A stretch of 64,000 nucleotides of DNA from Diphasiastrum complanatum (Eukaryota > Streptophyta > Lycopodiopsida > Lycopodiales > Lycopodiaceae): positions 45,126,380 to 45,190,379 of the forward strand of contig CM055103.1 of assembly GCA_029204225.1 (NCBI GenBank). Direction: 5' to 3'. Below are positions 33,558 through 49,715 of the stretch, piece after piece; position 1 is the first letter of the stretch, and each line of letters begins with the position of its first letter. The notes under the pieces are model-generated. The model did no database searches, was not told the origin of the DNA, and was given only the letters and a program-made list of their open reading frames with translations. The position numbers and the translations under genes were made by a program.

Positions 33558-35495
33558 CTCCTCCTCAAATCTAGAATTGGAAACAATAATGTATCTATAT
33601 ACAATTCTAAGACCTGATCTTAACATAAAAAATGAATCACATTCAGGTTTAGAAGATGAATAATGATCCCCCAAAGATGAGGACATGATCTACCACCAAG
33701 AGAGAGCTTCTTTGATCTTGATCTCCTCCAAGGTGAATTGAAGAGTCTCAATTCTTCCTTGCACCTTTGTACTTGATTTCTTCCATGTCGAGTGAAGATG
33801 GATGAGCTTGAAACTTGCTCTTCCTTGATCTCGATGCTTCTCTTTGAAGGAAATCTAATGTCTCCATGTCTTGTGAAAATCACATTGATCATGATCACAA
33901 AACATGTACTTGATACTATTACCAAGATTTATCATGCTAAAATGACTAGTCCACAAACCATCAAACATAAGCATGATTTTCCTAATCTTGTAATTACAAG
34001 TGATCTTGAATTTCACGAGGCTACATACTTGCTTATGGATATAAGTGTCCTTCAAGGATGTTTCGCTTATTCTCATAAGAAGCTTACAATTTGCCTCTCC
34101 AAAAAAAAAACACATTTTTCAAAACAATGAGTGATTAACTTATTCTTGCTTTTCCAAAATCTGAGAGCACTCATTTGATCAAACACCCAATTTACTCGTG
34201 ATTGGTTCATAACAATTTTTAAATCACTAAGACATAAAAACTTGTTCTCAAATGAGTCATTACACATCTTATCTTCAACTTCCTTCTTGATGAAGCCCTC
34301 AAGTTGCCTCATGTAGTTCTCTTAGCATACCTCGATTTGCCTCATGTAGATCTCATAGCAAAATGGTTCATCAAGCATTGAAGTTAGAAAAGTGTTGAAA
34401 GTTAATGGTTGAGAATCTTCCCCTTGATTACCTTTTCCAAGATAGCCTCGAAGGCTTGGCCCCTGCCTTTGTGGTCTTCTTGGAGCACTTGATCTTTGAG
34501 TTGGATCCTCAAGATCTCCATCACTTTGTTGCTCCTCCTCAATCCTTGCAATATCATTGACACCAAGGTTGTTGATTTCACTCTCATTCACACAAGATAT
34601 TAGATGGATCCAAGAATCTCTTGTATAAACATCTAAGAATATTTCATGCATCTTATCATCACTACTTGGTACATAAGAAAAAGAGTGTACATTTAAATGA
34701 ATGATTTCCTCTTTTGCCATAACAATTTTAGCATTCAACTTAAACAAACTACCTTTTTTAACACCATTTGCTATGCAAATATCATCTTCATGATGGAACA
34801 AACTCCATGCTTGAAGTGAACATCTAAACCATCATCCATTAGTTGTCCAACGCTAAGCAAGCTCTTGGTAACTGATGGTACAGAAAGGACATTGTCTAGA
34901 TCCATCTTTTTGCTAGATTCTAGACTTAATGAGATGGTAACAATACCATCTATCTTACATTCTTGATCATTTGCTAAAGAAACAAATTTATTAGTACCAT
35001 TGAAAAAGTGTAAGATTGAGAATGTTTCCTTTTGGAAAGTCATGTGGGAGCTAGCCCCACTATCAATCCACCAAGTGTCTTTTGAGTTGCTTTTGCTTGT
35101 TGGAGTGAATGTAGATGCCATCAAAGATGAGATCTCCTCATCTCCATCCTCTTCATATGCCCTTGTTTTTCCTCCTCCTCTTTTGCTCATAGCCTCTTGT
35201 AGCATTCGAATGCATAATGTCCCTTCTTTCCACAAAAGAAGCATTTTTGCTTTGACTTGTCCTGTGAGCTTGATGCATCATCCTCTTCTTTGGCCACCTT
35301 GGGATGCTTCTTCTTTCCATTGGTCTTCTTTTTGCCCTTGAATGAGAAATTGGCTTTCTCATCTCCATCCTGCAAAGACAATGAACTCATTCTTGCCTTG
35401 GTGTGGAGCATCTTGCACTCTTCAGCCACTAATACACTGTGAAGTTTTTCTATGGTTGGCAAAGTGTCTTGGATGGCAAAACTTTGTACCAAATT
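33558..35495 (-). pseudogene. Copia deletion derivative: gag-protease fused to linker
   Basis: Minus-strand order: Gag end with basic region and knuckle CFFCGKKGHYAFEC (about 35245-35205), protease WWIDSGASSHMT (about 35070-35035), the pre-integrase segment VPSVTKSLLSVGQL (about 34890-34850), and then GSLFKLNAK at 34770 passing to the integrase-RT linker EEEQQSDGDLEDPTQRS and PRRPQRQGPSLRGY (34540-34440). Integrase, RT and RNase H are missing. Three frames are used, so frameshifts are present. The upstream half of Gag, leader, primer site and 5' LTR are lost at about 35495, where a minisatellite begins. The stretch 33560-34320 has no recognisable domain. Confidence 0.8.
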
Positions 35496-35499
35496 TGCA

Positions 35500-35650
35500 A
35501 AGTCGAGTCTTTCAAGTGTTTCAAGTCATTGGAAAAACTAGAGTCATTCCAAAAATTCAAGTCGTTCAAAAAAATTGAGTCTTTCGAAAAAATCGAGTCT
35601 TCCGAAAAAAAATTGGGTCATCGACAAAATTTGAGTCGTTCCAATGTATG
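35500..35650. repeat. Minisatellite, about 22-bp period
   Basis: Imperfect units with GAGTCTTTCGAAAAAAT-like cores (GAGTCATTCC, AAGTCGTTCA, GAGTCTTTCG, GAGTCTTCCG) over about 150 bp. It marks the truncation point of the copia remnant. Confidence 0.75.
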
Positions 35651-36364
35651 TACGTGGCCGAAGTACTGCGAGTGGATGTTTGATCTTGGGTATCGAAATT
35701 TTTTTGAATTTGGATATCGAAAAATCACAAATTTTTCGAGTCGATCCCATGTCAAAAAATTCTGGTTTTGGGTCAAATTTTTTTGACCCAATGGTAAAAA
35801 AAACTGACCCTTGGTCACATGAAAGGCAAACGCACCTTGCCTTTCATGCAACGGAAACCAATTACATTTTTATGAACACCCTGCTGAACCTGCTCCAACT
35901 CGTGAGGGAGAAACCTTCTCTTCACTCTTCTCCTCCATTCTAATCTACTCCTCCTCTCCGACCTAGACTCCCACTCGGGAGTTCTATACATCGCATTGCC
36001 ATGCACATGCTCCATTGTGACAAACCCCCATGAACTACCCACACCATCGACACTAACAGTCAATATGTGCTCAATGCTATGCAGGTTTGAAACCAAACTT
36101 GCAGTCAAGCATGTTGCCTCCTCAACAACACGAACTACAAGTGCAAGCGACAATGCCCTACGCATTGCTTGTCGCTTCCTATTCAACCTCCTCCTTCTTG
36201 CAGACTGGCTCTCACCCTCCAGAGTGATGTATGAAGGGTTGCTTTGGGAGTGTCCATGTCATGGAATCACTCCCTCAAATGCAAAACACCTGCAAAAATT
36301 GGAACAAAAAACCATCAGGTTTTATATCAAACATTTAGAAACAATCAAATACATCAAAAACTAA
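35651..36364. other. Region with two overlapping unrecognised frames
   Basis: A 123-codon minus frame (35815-36186) and a 122-codon plus frame (35996-36364) overlap. GC content is higher than in the surroundings. Neither shows a domain I can name. A short perfect hairpin GGGTCAAA-TTTT-TTTGACCC lies at about 35769-35788. It may be a host-gene scrap, but the strand cannot be decided. Confidence 0.3.

Positions 36365-39249
<2,885 letters not shown>

Positions 39250-39312
<63 letters not shown>
39250..39312 (+). repeat. (GA)n microsatellite, 63 bp
   Basis: Pure GA run on the plus strand. Confidence 0.97.
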
Positions 39313-40619
<1,307 letters not shown>

Positions 40620-41749
40620 TATATATAGACTTAAAAATCATGATTTTAAGCTTAATTGGCATGATAAATGATGGCCCCAAAAAACCATCATTTATGCTGG
40701 TTTATAAGACAGGTTTTCAAAAGCCGTCATTTATGCCAAAATGGCAACTTTTTGAATTAGTTTTCTGGCTTGTGGGTGGACAAATAGGTGCATTTACATA
40801 ACCATGGATAGATTAATAGATAACATCATAGAGATATGTGAAATATAGGCTTAAATCATAATTTTGAGCTTAACTAACATAAATGACGCCCTAGAAAAAT
40901 CGTCATTTCTGTTGGTTTATATGACAACTTTTCAAAAGCCATCATTTATGCCAAAATGACAATTTTTAAATGTCTTTTTGGCTTAATTTGTGGATAAGTG
41001 CATGGATAAAAGGTGATGTATGGACATAATGCTATAACATTGTTGGGTTGATACAAATGTGTTGTATTATTAAATGGTTGTCAATGTGTACTAATGTCCC
41101 CGAGATCAAACTGTATTAAACACATGATCAATAGGTATAATACTCAATGATAAGTTAAGTAGGTAGATATAGACATACATTGATGGATTAATGTATAATT
41201 TGATAGATCTATGTGACATGTAGTGTGAAATCCATGCAGTTTATTCATAATTAAATGATGGCCTAAAAACTGTCATTTATGCCAAAAAAACCAATTTTGC
41301 TTCTTAAGGATTGATGTGGAGATATGTGTGTACATAAATGTAGTTATATATAACTGATAGCATAAAACTGCTAGGTTGAGTATACAAATATGCCTTTTTT
41401 GTTTGGATGCACAGTACATCGTTGTGTGCTAGCATATCGATGAATCGAACAATATTGAACACTTCATAAGTGTAATTTAAATTAGTCCTATTGATAAGAT
41501 AAGTAGGTGCATTTACATTATTATGGATGGATTAATATATAATATCATGGATACATGTGAGATATAGGCTTAAATCACCATTTTAAGCTTAATTGACATA
41601 AACGATGGTTTAGAAAATTGTCATTTATACTCGTTTATATTCTTTGACGTTTTTTTGGCTTAATTTGTGGATAAGTGAGAGATGTATGGACATAATGCTA
41701 TAACATCTTTGGGTTGATATAAATGTGTTGTATATAATTTTTAAATGCA
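40620..41749. repeat. CACTA-like tandem repeat, about 0.7-kb unit
   Basis: Motifs AAATGATGGCC, CGTCATTTATGCC and TTTTCAAAAGCC recur in both orientations, as in the CACTA-like end at 25370-25648. Longer blocks recur about 0.67-0.72 kb apart (TTTGGCTTAATTTGTGGATAA at about 40976 and 41658; GATATAGGCTTAAATCA-like at about 40846 and 41571). The second unit continues at 48034-48180 beyond the copia element inserted at 41755. No terminal CACTA motif is seen here. Confidence 0.65.
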
Positions 41750-41754
41750 TGCCA

Positions 41755-42459
41755 TGTGAAGTTTTTAGCACGTGTGAACTTCACCACACACCCTATAGGA
41801 TCTTACTGAGGTGTTGTGATTGCACACGATTGATCAAAGAATAGTATGCTTGAAAAATCGAAGGCAAGAGCACAATGACATACATCTGATGAAAAAATCT
41901 AACTCTTCACTATGAGAAATGAATGTCAGAAATAATTCTAAGTGTTCAGTATGGGAAAAAGAGACTGGAGAGAGAAAATCAAGCATAGGAAACTTGGGTA
42001 GAGAGAGAATGAGTCCAAAACACCAAAATCTCAATATTCACAATAATGGCAAAACATGCCCAGCTTTCCCTACATGAGAGAGACTCGAATTCCTACAGTG
42101 GAGTTGCATGGAAGTCCACTTAACTGAACTAATTCACCTACCATAGATCCACATGTGTAACTGCATGCATGAATGTTGCATGTACTGCATGTCAACTCAT
42201 AAAACTGCCTAGACATGTGTAGATCACAGAAACTACTTTGCATGTTGCATGTACTGATTGCATGTGGCTTGCATGCATACTGTAAAACTTTGCATGCTAT
42301 CTAAACATCTGCATGTCATCATAATTGAACCTATCTAACTCAAATCCGAGCTACACTAGAAGGATATGTGCTCAATTCACACTCCTTTTATGTACAACAT
42401 GAACACCATGGACATGTCCCCAAACTCGAGATAGGAAGATAATATTTTAATAATCTTCA
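41755..42459 (-). repeat. 3' LTR of family-X element
   Basis: About 705 bp. Other family copies: 47302-48027, 61710-62438 (inverted), 3117-3412 and 9012-9330. Confidence 0.9.
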
Positions 42460-44220
42460 CACTCCTTAAAAATTATGTTATTATCAACATAGACTTCAAA
42501 ATTAGGCCAAGGTTTGACCTCATCTTCATACATACATTCTTGAGTAGAGGCTTGGTGAGAAGATCGGCAACACAATCTAAAGATGAAACATGCTCCAATG
42601 AGATCTCTCTCCCAATGACTTTTTCTCTTACAAAATGATGAGCCACTTCAATATGCTTGCTCCTTGCATGAAAGACTGGATTATTTGCAAGAGCCTGAGC
42701 AGAAATGTGATCATTCTTGATAATTGGTAAATCTTCATTTGCATAATACTTTAGCTCCAAAAGTAGCCTTTTGATCCATAAAACCTCCTTTGTTGTGGTG
42801 GTAAGAGATTTGTATTCAGCTTCACAGGATGATAAGGAAATAGTTGCCTGCTTCTTTGATAGCCAAGAAACCAAATTTCCTCCAAGAAATATAGTGTAAG
42901 CACTTGTGGATTTCCTAGCCAACCTGTCTCCTGCAAAATCTGAATCTGAAAAAGATATCAAAGTAGATCTTCTCCTTCATAGAATAGTAATCCAAGGTAG
43001 AAGATATATACCTCAAAACTCTTTTAGCCAACTTCCAATGATATAACTTTGGATCTTGCATGTGTTGACTTAGCTTATGAACACAAAAGCTTAGATCAGG
43101 CCTAGTCACTGTTAACCAAATAAGTGAGCCAATAAGACTCCTATAAAGAGTGATGTCCTCAAAGGATTTTTCATCATCTTTAATAGGAACTTTTACAGTG
43201 TGCTCCAAAGGTGTATCTATGCCTTTACAGTTCTCCATATGAAATTTCCTGAGCATGGAAAGTGCATATCTACTTTGGCTTATAAATGCATGACCTTTCC
43301 AAAAATCTATTTCAAGGCCTAGAATATAGTGAAGAACTCCTAAGTCTTGCATCTTAAACTCAGTACCAGGTGCATGCTTAGTTTCTTCAACTAACTTCTC
43401 ATTGTTTTCATAAAGAATAATATCATCTACATAGATGAGAAGAATAATTACAAAGTTATCTACAAACTTATAGTACAAAGAATGGTCATATTCACTTAGA
43501 CAAAATCCGAGTGATATGAGATAGGAATTGAGCCTTACATACCAAGACCTTGGTGCCTGTTTCAGTCCATACAGACTTTTGAACAAAAGACAAACTTTTG
43601 ATTCATCACCTTCCTTCACAAAACCTGGAGGCTGTTGTTCCATATAAGCTTCTTGGACATCCTTAGGCTCTTCATCTGATATAAAAAGTGCATGATAGTA
43701 AGTTTCACCTTTCACTTGCCTTCCTTCTTCATCATATGTGAGCCTCCTTGGCTCAGATTTTGCTCGTGTAGATCTTCTTGGGGTGGTAGCTTGAATTTGC
43801 TCCTCCTCAAGCCTCGGCCTCACCTCTTCTTGAACAACACCAAGATTGATGATTGATCTTGCATGACTCTCCTTGATATGTGCATCATCTAAGTTAAATT
43901 TCTGATCTTCATGGAAGATCACATCTCTACTAACAACATTTTTATCAGTAGAGGGCAAATAAATCTTGTATGCTTTTTTAGTGGATGCATATCCTACAAA
44001 AATTCCTTTTACTACACTAGGATCTTCCTTCTTCCTAGTTTCTAGAGGCACATGCACAAAGCATACATAGCCAAAAATCCTAAGATGATCTACCTTAGGC
44101 TTTTTCTTATACATCTCAAATGGTGTCTTTCCTCCTATTGCAAGATTTGGAAGCCTATTACAAAGATAGTTTGCACATGCATCTGCCTCTCCCCAAAATT
44201 CTTTAGGCAGAGAAGCTTCT

Positions 44221-45287
44221 TGTTACATACCTATGTAACTAGCAATACTTCAGACCCATAATAGTCCATTTAGTGTTGGGGACTAAATGGCAAGGTACCT
44301 TTAGGATTAAGGGTATGTGCCCTTGGATATGGACAGGCAAGTGACTATACCTTAGTTGGAGGTATGGAGTCACGTGACCCTTGGGTAATGGGTACCCTTA
44401 GTATTAAGGGTAGGTGTCTTAGATTAAGGTACTAGTGTCCTTGGTTAAGGGCAGGTAGGTGTCTATGCCTTGGATGGAGGTATGGAACCTAGAGAGGTGT
44501 TAGAAAGTCATTGGATGACTATTTTTCTAAACCTTGGGCCTCAACCTTGAACCATATCACTTTATTGGTCTAGGACCAAAGTATACTTGCACAACTTGGG
44601 CAATGGGACCTAGTAGGAGGGCGCCCTTCTAAAGTGTCCATTGAGTTCCCAACTCCCACAAGAAAGACATTCAAAGAGTCATAGGTTATGGAAGGAGTCT
44701 CTTGACATTCCATAAGCCTTAAGCCTATGGAGGCTCTTGGAAATTCTTTAACTCCCCTAGGCTTCTCTCTTTCTCATTGGATGAGCATGGAATCCATAGT
44801 GCATTGGAGGGGTCCATGGGCCATCTATATAAGGTACGGCGCCCATTGGGAGGGGGAGATCTCTCTTGTTTGCTTTGCTTATGCTCTAGTGTTGCTACTA
44901 GTGTGTAGAGTGCTTTCTTGTGGTAGTATGCTTGTGGTTTGGATATTGCTTATGGTATGGGACATAAGTGAGTATGCTATGGAGTGTTGTGGTATGCTTG
45001 TGACTTGTTTATGGTTAGCAAGGGGGTGCTAGATAGGTCTTGCTTGGAGCTTGGATCTAGCTATGGTTGGGTGGTGAATACTTGAGGCCAGCTTGTTATC
45101 TATCTTTGTGTTAAAAGAGTAGGGACACAGGTGGAGGAGAGATCCTTGGAGGCTTGCAGATCCTTACTTGCAGGTGGAGGCATCCTAGCTTGGAGTTGGG
45201 GAGCATCTTGAAGCTTGCAGGTTGCTTGGAGGACATTTGGAAACTCTACCTTGGATTTGGAGGACTTTCTCACCTCTACTTGTAAAA
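44221..45287 (+). mobile_element. 1067-bp LTR-like insertion in integrase
   Basis: Starts TGTTACATACC and ends TACTTGTAAAA, imperfect TGT...ACA-type ends. It is flanked by the 5-bp target duplication CTTCT (44216-44220 and 45288-45292). If the insert and one CTTCT are ignored, the integrase codons on either side join in frame (...KAIRLEA then SLPKEF...). It carries TCTATATAAGG (44824-44834), a TATA-like motif on the plus strand, and no coding frame of note. Best read as a solo LTR of another family; a TRIM is an alternative. Confidence 0.8.
44824..44834 (+). promoter_or_regulatory. Candidate TATA box in inserted LTR
   Basis: TCTATATAAGG about 600 bp into the LTR-like insertion. Assigned by motif only. 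Confidence 0.5.
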
Positions 45288-46527
45288 CTTCTAGCCTAAT
45301 GGCTTTTGCACATTCATACAAAGTTCTATTCTTTCTCTCAGCAACTCCATTTTGCTGAGGAGTATATGAACAAGAAAACTCTCTTTGAATACTCTCTCTC
45401 TCACAAAAGTCTTTAAACTTATTGGAAGTGTACTCTCCTCCACTATCACTTCTTAAAGCTTTTAACTTGAAAGGAAACTGCTTCTCTAGTAAGAAAAACA
45501 TCATAGACCGTGGCTTTTGCAGACAACATATAAATCCAAGAATGTCTTGTATAATCATCTACAAAAGAGACAAAGCAGTTAGCTCCTCCTTTGCCCTTAG
45601 TTGATGAGAAATGAACATCAGAGTGTACAAGTTCAAATGGTTGTTTTTTCTTGATACTTGATCTAGGAAAAGGCCTTCTATGTGACTTTGCCAACACACA
45701 AGCTTCACAAGCTAGAAGCTCATTTGATAGTGTCTTTGGTAGACCAACAACTTCTCCTTCTTTGACCATAGATTGCATGGATTTGAAATTGGGATGACCC
45801 AATCTCTTGTGCCACAGATCCTCTTGTAGAACCTTGGTCTCATGAGCAATATCTGAAATGTTAGCTCTCTCCCTAGAATCTAGTTTGTACAACTTACCAA
45901 TTCTAGATCCTCTAGCAACTGATGAACAGTGCTTTGTCATCTCCACCATCTTTCAATGAAAGTCTGTTGATCCTCAGCATCTTGTTCTCTTCCTTGCTTT
46001 CTTCAGCAATGAGAACACCTTGCAATGTCTCCAAGGATGGAAGATCCTCCTTGATAGCATAAGTCTGCACAACATTGTCATACTCATCTCTAAGTCCATT
46101 TAGTACTACTTGAACAAGTTCAGTGTTCTTAAGAGCATCACTAATACCGGCTAACTCTTGATGAAGATCCTTAACTCTCATGACATATGATGAAGCACTC
46201 TCATCTACTATTTAATAACTTAGAAATATTTGGTTTCTAAGTGTAAGCAATCTAGAAGTATTTTTTATTTCATAGATTATTTTTGGAGTATCCCAAGCTA
46301 CCTTGGTAGTGGTGCATGTACTTCTCTTAACACTTCATTGGTAACATTCATTTTTATAAAATGAAGGTTCTTTTGTGGAATGTTGTAGCTTCATTAGGTG
46401 CAGCAGGTTCTTCTTCAGCTCCACTCACAATATCCATTACATCCTGTAGAATCAACAATGATTCCATTCTGATCTTCCACATTGCATAATTGCTATGCTC
46501 TAAGAAATGTGAACCGGATGAAGACAT

Positions 46528-47289
46528 CTTCTTGGTGAGAAATTCTAGTAATGATAAAAAAATGGAGTTGAAAGGATGTTGTTTGCTATCTCAATCTAGG
46601 ATCTAACACAGATTTTGATCCATCCTATGAAATCTAGCAACATATGTGAGAACAATTCTCAATACAGAAAATCAATCTATCTTGAATTTGGATCTTGCTT
46701 CAGTCACAAAAGAAGAAGCACATGCAAGCAAGAAGTCTATCTCTCCCACGAGTTCCAAAGTACTGATAAACTCTCTAGGGACTTACTTTCAACTCAAACA
46801 TAGTAATATGTGTGAAATGAAAAGTCTTAGACCTCAGAACACTCACTTCTATCCAATTCTACTTGATTGACAGTGAAAATTGATGAAAATGATGAAAAAG
46901 ACAGATGTGTGCTCACTTTGGCATATCCCACAAGTTGAGTACTCTCTCAAACTCTCTGATTGACTAAAACTCTTTTAAAAACAAATCAAATTGATTTAGA
47001 AACAAGACCAACACATTCTACTCTTCAATACCTATCCAACAAGCTATAGAACATCAAATTTGGATCATTCCTTGAGAAGTAGCACTCATCAATGAGGGCT
47101 AATTTCACACGTGTGAGCTCTTTGTCCGTACAGAGCTTTGCTAAATCAGATCAGCCTTGATTTGATCCACTTATGATCCACAGATTGCTTGTTTCTCAGC
47201 GAGTTTGAATCCCTCTCCAAAATTTGAGTTCCTGCAAGCAAAAACACTGATGATCTGATGTATACACCCTCACCTCTTCAAAGCATGAA
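46528..47289 (-). other. Leader of family-X element
   Basis: About 0.76 kb between primer site and gag start, without a coding frame. Its right end (47150-47289) is matched by 62452-62577. Confidence 0.65.
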
Positions 47290-47301
47290 GCTCTGATACC
47301 A
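47290..47301 (-). promoter_or_regulatory. Primer-binding site of family-X element
   Basis: The minus strand reads TGGTATCAGAGC directly after the LTR end CTTCACA; initiator tRNA-Met type. Confidence 0.93.
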
Positions 47302-48027
47302 TGTGAAGTTTTTAGCACGTGTGAACTTCACCACACACCCTACAGGATCTTACTGAGGAGTTGTGATTGCACAAGATTGATCAAAGAACAGTATGCTTGA
47401 AAAATCTAAGGCAAGAGCATAATGGGATACATTTGATGAAAAAATCTAACTCTTCACTATGAGAAATGAATGTTAGAAATAATTCTAAGTCTTCAATATG
47501 GGAAAAAGAGGCTACTCCCAAGTAGAGAGAGAAAACCAAGCATAGGAAACTCAGGTAGAGAGAGAATGAGTCCAAAACACCAAAATCTCAATATTCACAA
47601 TAATCGCAAAACATGCCCAGCTTTCCCTACATGAGAGAGACTCGAATTCCTACAGTGGAGTTGCATGGAAAGTCCACTTAACTGAACTAATTCACCTACC
47701 ATAGATCCATGTGTAACTGCATGCATGTATGTTCCATGTACTGCATGTCAACTCATAAAACTGCCTAGACATGTGTATATCACAGAAACTACTTTGCATG
47801 TTGCATGCACTGATTGCATGTGGCTTGCATGCATACAGTAAAACTTTGCATGCTATCTAAACATCTGCATGTCATCATAATTGAAACTTTCTAACTCAAA
47901 TCCGAGCTACACTAGAAGGATATGTGCTCAATTCACACTCCTTTTATGTACAACATGAATTCTAGTGGAAATCACCATGGACATGACCCCAACTCAAGAT
48001 AGGAAGATAATATTTTGATAGTCTTCA
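47302..48027 (-). repeat. 5' LTR of family-X element
   Basis: About 726 bp. Has an extra ATTCTAGTGGAA-like segment near 47959 and AGGCTACTCCCAAGTAG near 47508 that the 3' LTR lacks. Confidence 0.9.
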
Positions 48028-48033
48028 GATGCC

Positions 48034-48180
48034 GATCATGTGTACTAATGTATTCGAGATCAAAGTGTATTAAAGACATGATCAATAGGTATAATACCAG
48101 ATGACAAGACAAGTAGGTAGATAAAGACATACATGGATGGATTGATGTATAATTTGAAAGATCCCCCTTGCCAAAGTTTG
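48034..48180. repeat. CACTA-like tandem repeat, right of insertion
   Basis: TGTGTACTAATGTATTCGAG through ATTGATGTATAATTTGAAAGATC matches 41085-41211. This is the continuation of the tandem repeat split by the family-X element. Confidence 0.8.
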
Positions 48181-48281
48181 GATTCAAACTCGCCCTCCCA
48201 TTACTAGTTTTTGGCACCAAAACTTGCTAAATATGGATTTGCCTTTGATCAATGATTAAGCTCTTGTACTTGTATTATAAC
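48181..48281 (-). repeat. LTR-Z element leader fragment
   Basis: TTCAAACTCGCCCTC...ACTAGTTTT...AAACTTGCTAAATATGGATT resembles 59715-59820, the leader next to another LTR-Z. The primer site itself is decayed (TGTATTATAACAGA). Confidence 0.55.
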
Positions 48282-48904
48282 AGATTGACGTGATGCACTT
48301 TTGGACCATAAATGGATCTCCACAATATCAACAAGAGTGATTGGATGCTTGACAAACAATCTATTGCAAAAAACTAGACTCAAAAAATTGATATAGAATG
48401 GCAATTTTACATTCAACAAGTAAGAACAATAAAAAAGCATTGATCATTGATGAAATACGAGTCCACACGTGTGAACCACAGCCTATTCTATGGCCTGCAA
48501 ACAGAGAATGAGGGCAATATCACTTTGGTTGCATTTTGATCACAAATGCTCAATACAAATGTGTAGTAGCTCAAGATTTGCCATTGAGCTCCGAAATATT
48601 TTCTAAGTCCTCACTATGGGAGGATGTAATACATACCAAAAGCCTCTTCCTTTGTAAAGTTAGGTGAATTTCTAACATGTAATAAGGAAGTTAACTTGAC
48701 TTTCTTGTCCTACTTTGCCACTCTAGCCTCATTCCTAGAGTCATGCCAAGTAGGTGGCTAGTTGGTCAATTCTCATCATAAATCTAGGATGTAGGTCCTA
48801 TAAAGTAGGAATCACTACCAAATTAACTTGACCAACACTTTGGACTTGATCTAACCTACACTAGGGTAGGTTTTCCACATGGCTCCATGGCCTCACACAT
48901 CTGG
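48282..48904 (-). repeat. LTR-Z copy, left part, split by a nested element
   Basis: Follows the LTR-Z pattern (TTTTGGACCATAAATGGATCT, CACACGTGTGAACCACAG, GTTAGGTGAATTTCTAACATG) up to CCTCACACATCTGG, then is interrupted by the element at 48905 and resumes at 55169. Compare the uninterrupted LTR at 32887-33557. Confidence 0.75.
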
Positions 48905-49698
48905 TGACAAAAATTTCCAAAATTCACACATGTGGGGAATGTCCACAAGTATGATGGATCTAATTAATCTTTGTGATTAGCACAGTAACTTGATTCTAGA
49001 TTGATTAGCAAGATCTAGTTCAGAAGAAATGACTTAACCACAATCTTGCATGCTAAGCAATTGAATATGATAGCAATGAATCAATAATGAGCAAAAGTAC
49101 CAGATATCAGTGTATAAGCATTAGTTTCAACACGAATTAGAGAGAGAAAGATAGAGAGATAACAAGCAAAATAGTTTAGATCCAAAATGGCATGAGGTAG
49201 CTACAAAACTTTGGTTCTTCATCATTGATTATGAGGAGAGCTACACATATTTATGGAGTTTGAGGTAGCTCGGGGTAGAACCACATTCATTCATTACAAA
49301 ATGACATCTAAAGTGGCATCTAGAGTCTATGTGACATTTGTCACTTGCCATGCATGAAATTCTACCAACTTTTTACAAGTGTGCTAGTTCTAACTAACAA
49401 AATACAAATCATCATGCATGTGTCCATTACACTTTGTGCATGCCTTGCATGTCACTATGGATCACTTACAATTAATGCATGTGAATTGCCACGACTTTCT
49501 ACAAGCATGACTTTGCTAATTCTATGTCTACAAACTATATGCAAGTTGTATTCTTTAATCTAGACATTACATAACCATGTAGCTCGAGTTCTATGTAGGC
49601 CAAACTTGGCATTTTGCATTTATGAGCTACATACTTACATGGTACAACATTTGTAGCAAGCCAAGAAATCAATAGGAATTGTTTTTCCACTTTTAACA
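48905..49698 (-). repeat. 3' LTR of nested copia element
   Basis: 794 bp; preceded on the minus strand by the purine tract AGGAG at 49699-49705. Confidence 0.9.
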
Positions 49699-49715
49699 CT
49701 CCTCCTAAAAATAAT

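Larger units (their letters stand above)
42473..46527 (-). pseudogene. Copia gag-pol lacking knuckle and protease
   Basis: Gag starts at 46527 (MSSSGSHFLEHSNYAMWKIR), stops early near 46355, resumes (MRVKDLHQELAGISD, 46181), and reaches DDKALF at about 45920. There it passes in another frame straight into ARGSRIGKLYKLD, so the zinc knuckle and protease (about 200 codons by comparison with the 31254 gag) are deleted. Pre-integrase HKRLGH/CEAC, integrase HSDVHF and RSDSGGEY, and NGVAERKNRTL are present. A 1067-bp insertion at 44221-45287 splits the integrase. Then come the integrase end, RT (frame 44114-42915) with YVDD and GLKQAPRSW but without the motif A segment (AYMEQQPPGF follows the linker directly), a frameshift near 42960, and RNase H (SDSDFAGDRLARKSTSAY) ending at 42473. 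It cannot mature its own particles. Confidence 0.9.
41755..48027 (-). mobile_element. Ty1/copia element, family X, internally deleted
   Basis: Minus-oriented, with LTRs 41755-42459 and 47302-48027 (TGTGAAGT...TCTTCA). ATGCC occurs at 41749-41753 and 48029-48033, one base outside each TG/CA end, a likely target duplication. The CACTA-like repeat continues on both sides, which proves the insertion. LTRs differ by two indels of about 10 bp plus substitutions, so it is older than the element at 26.6 kb. The coding part lacks the knuckle and protease and is interrupted by another insertion. Confidence 0.92.
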
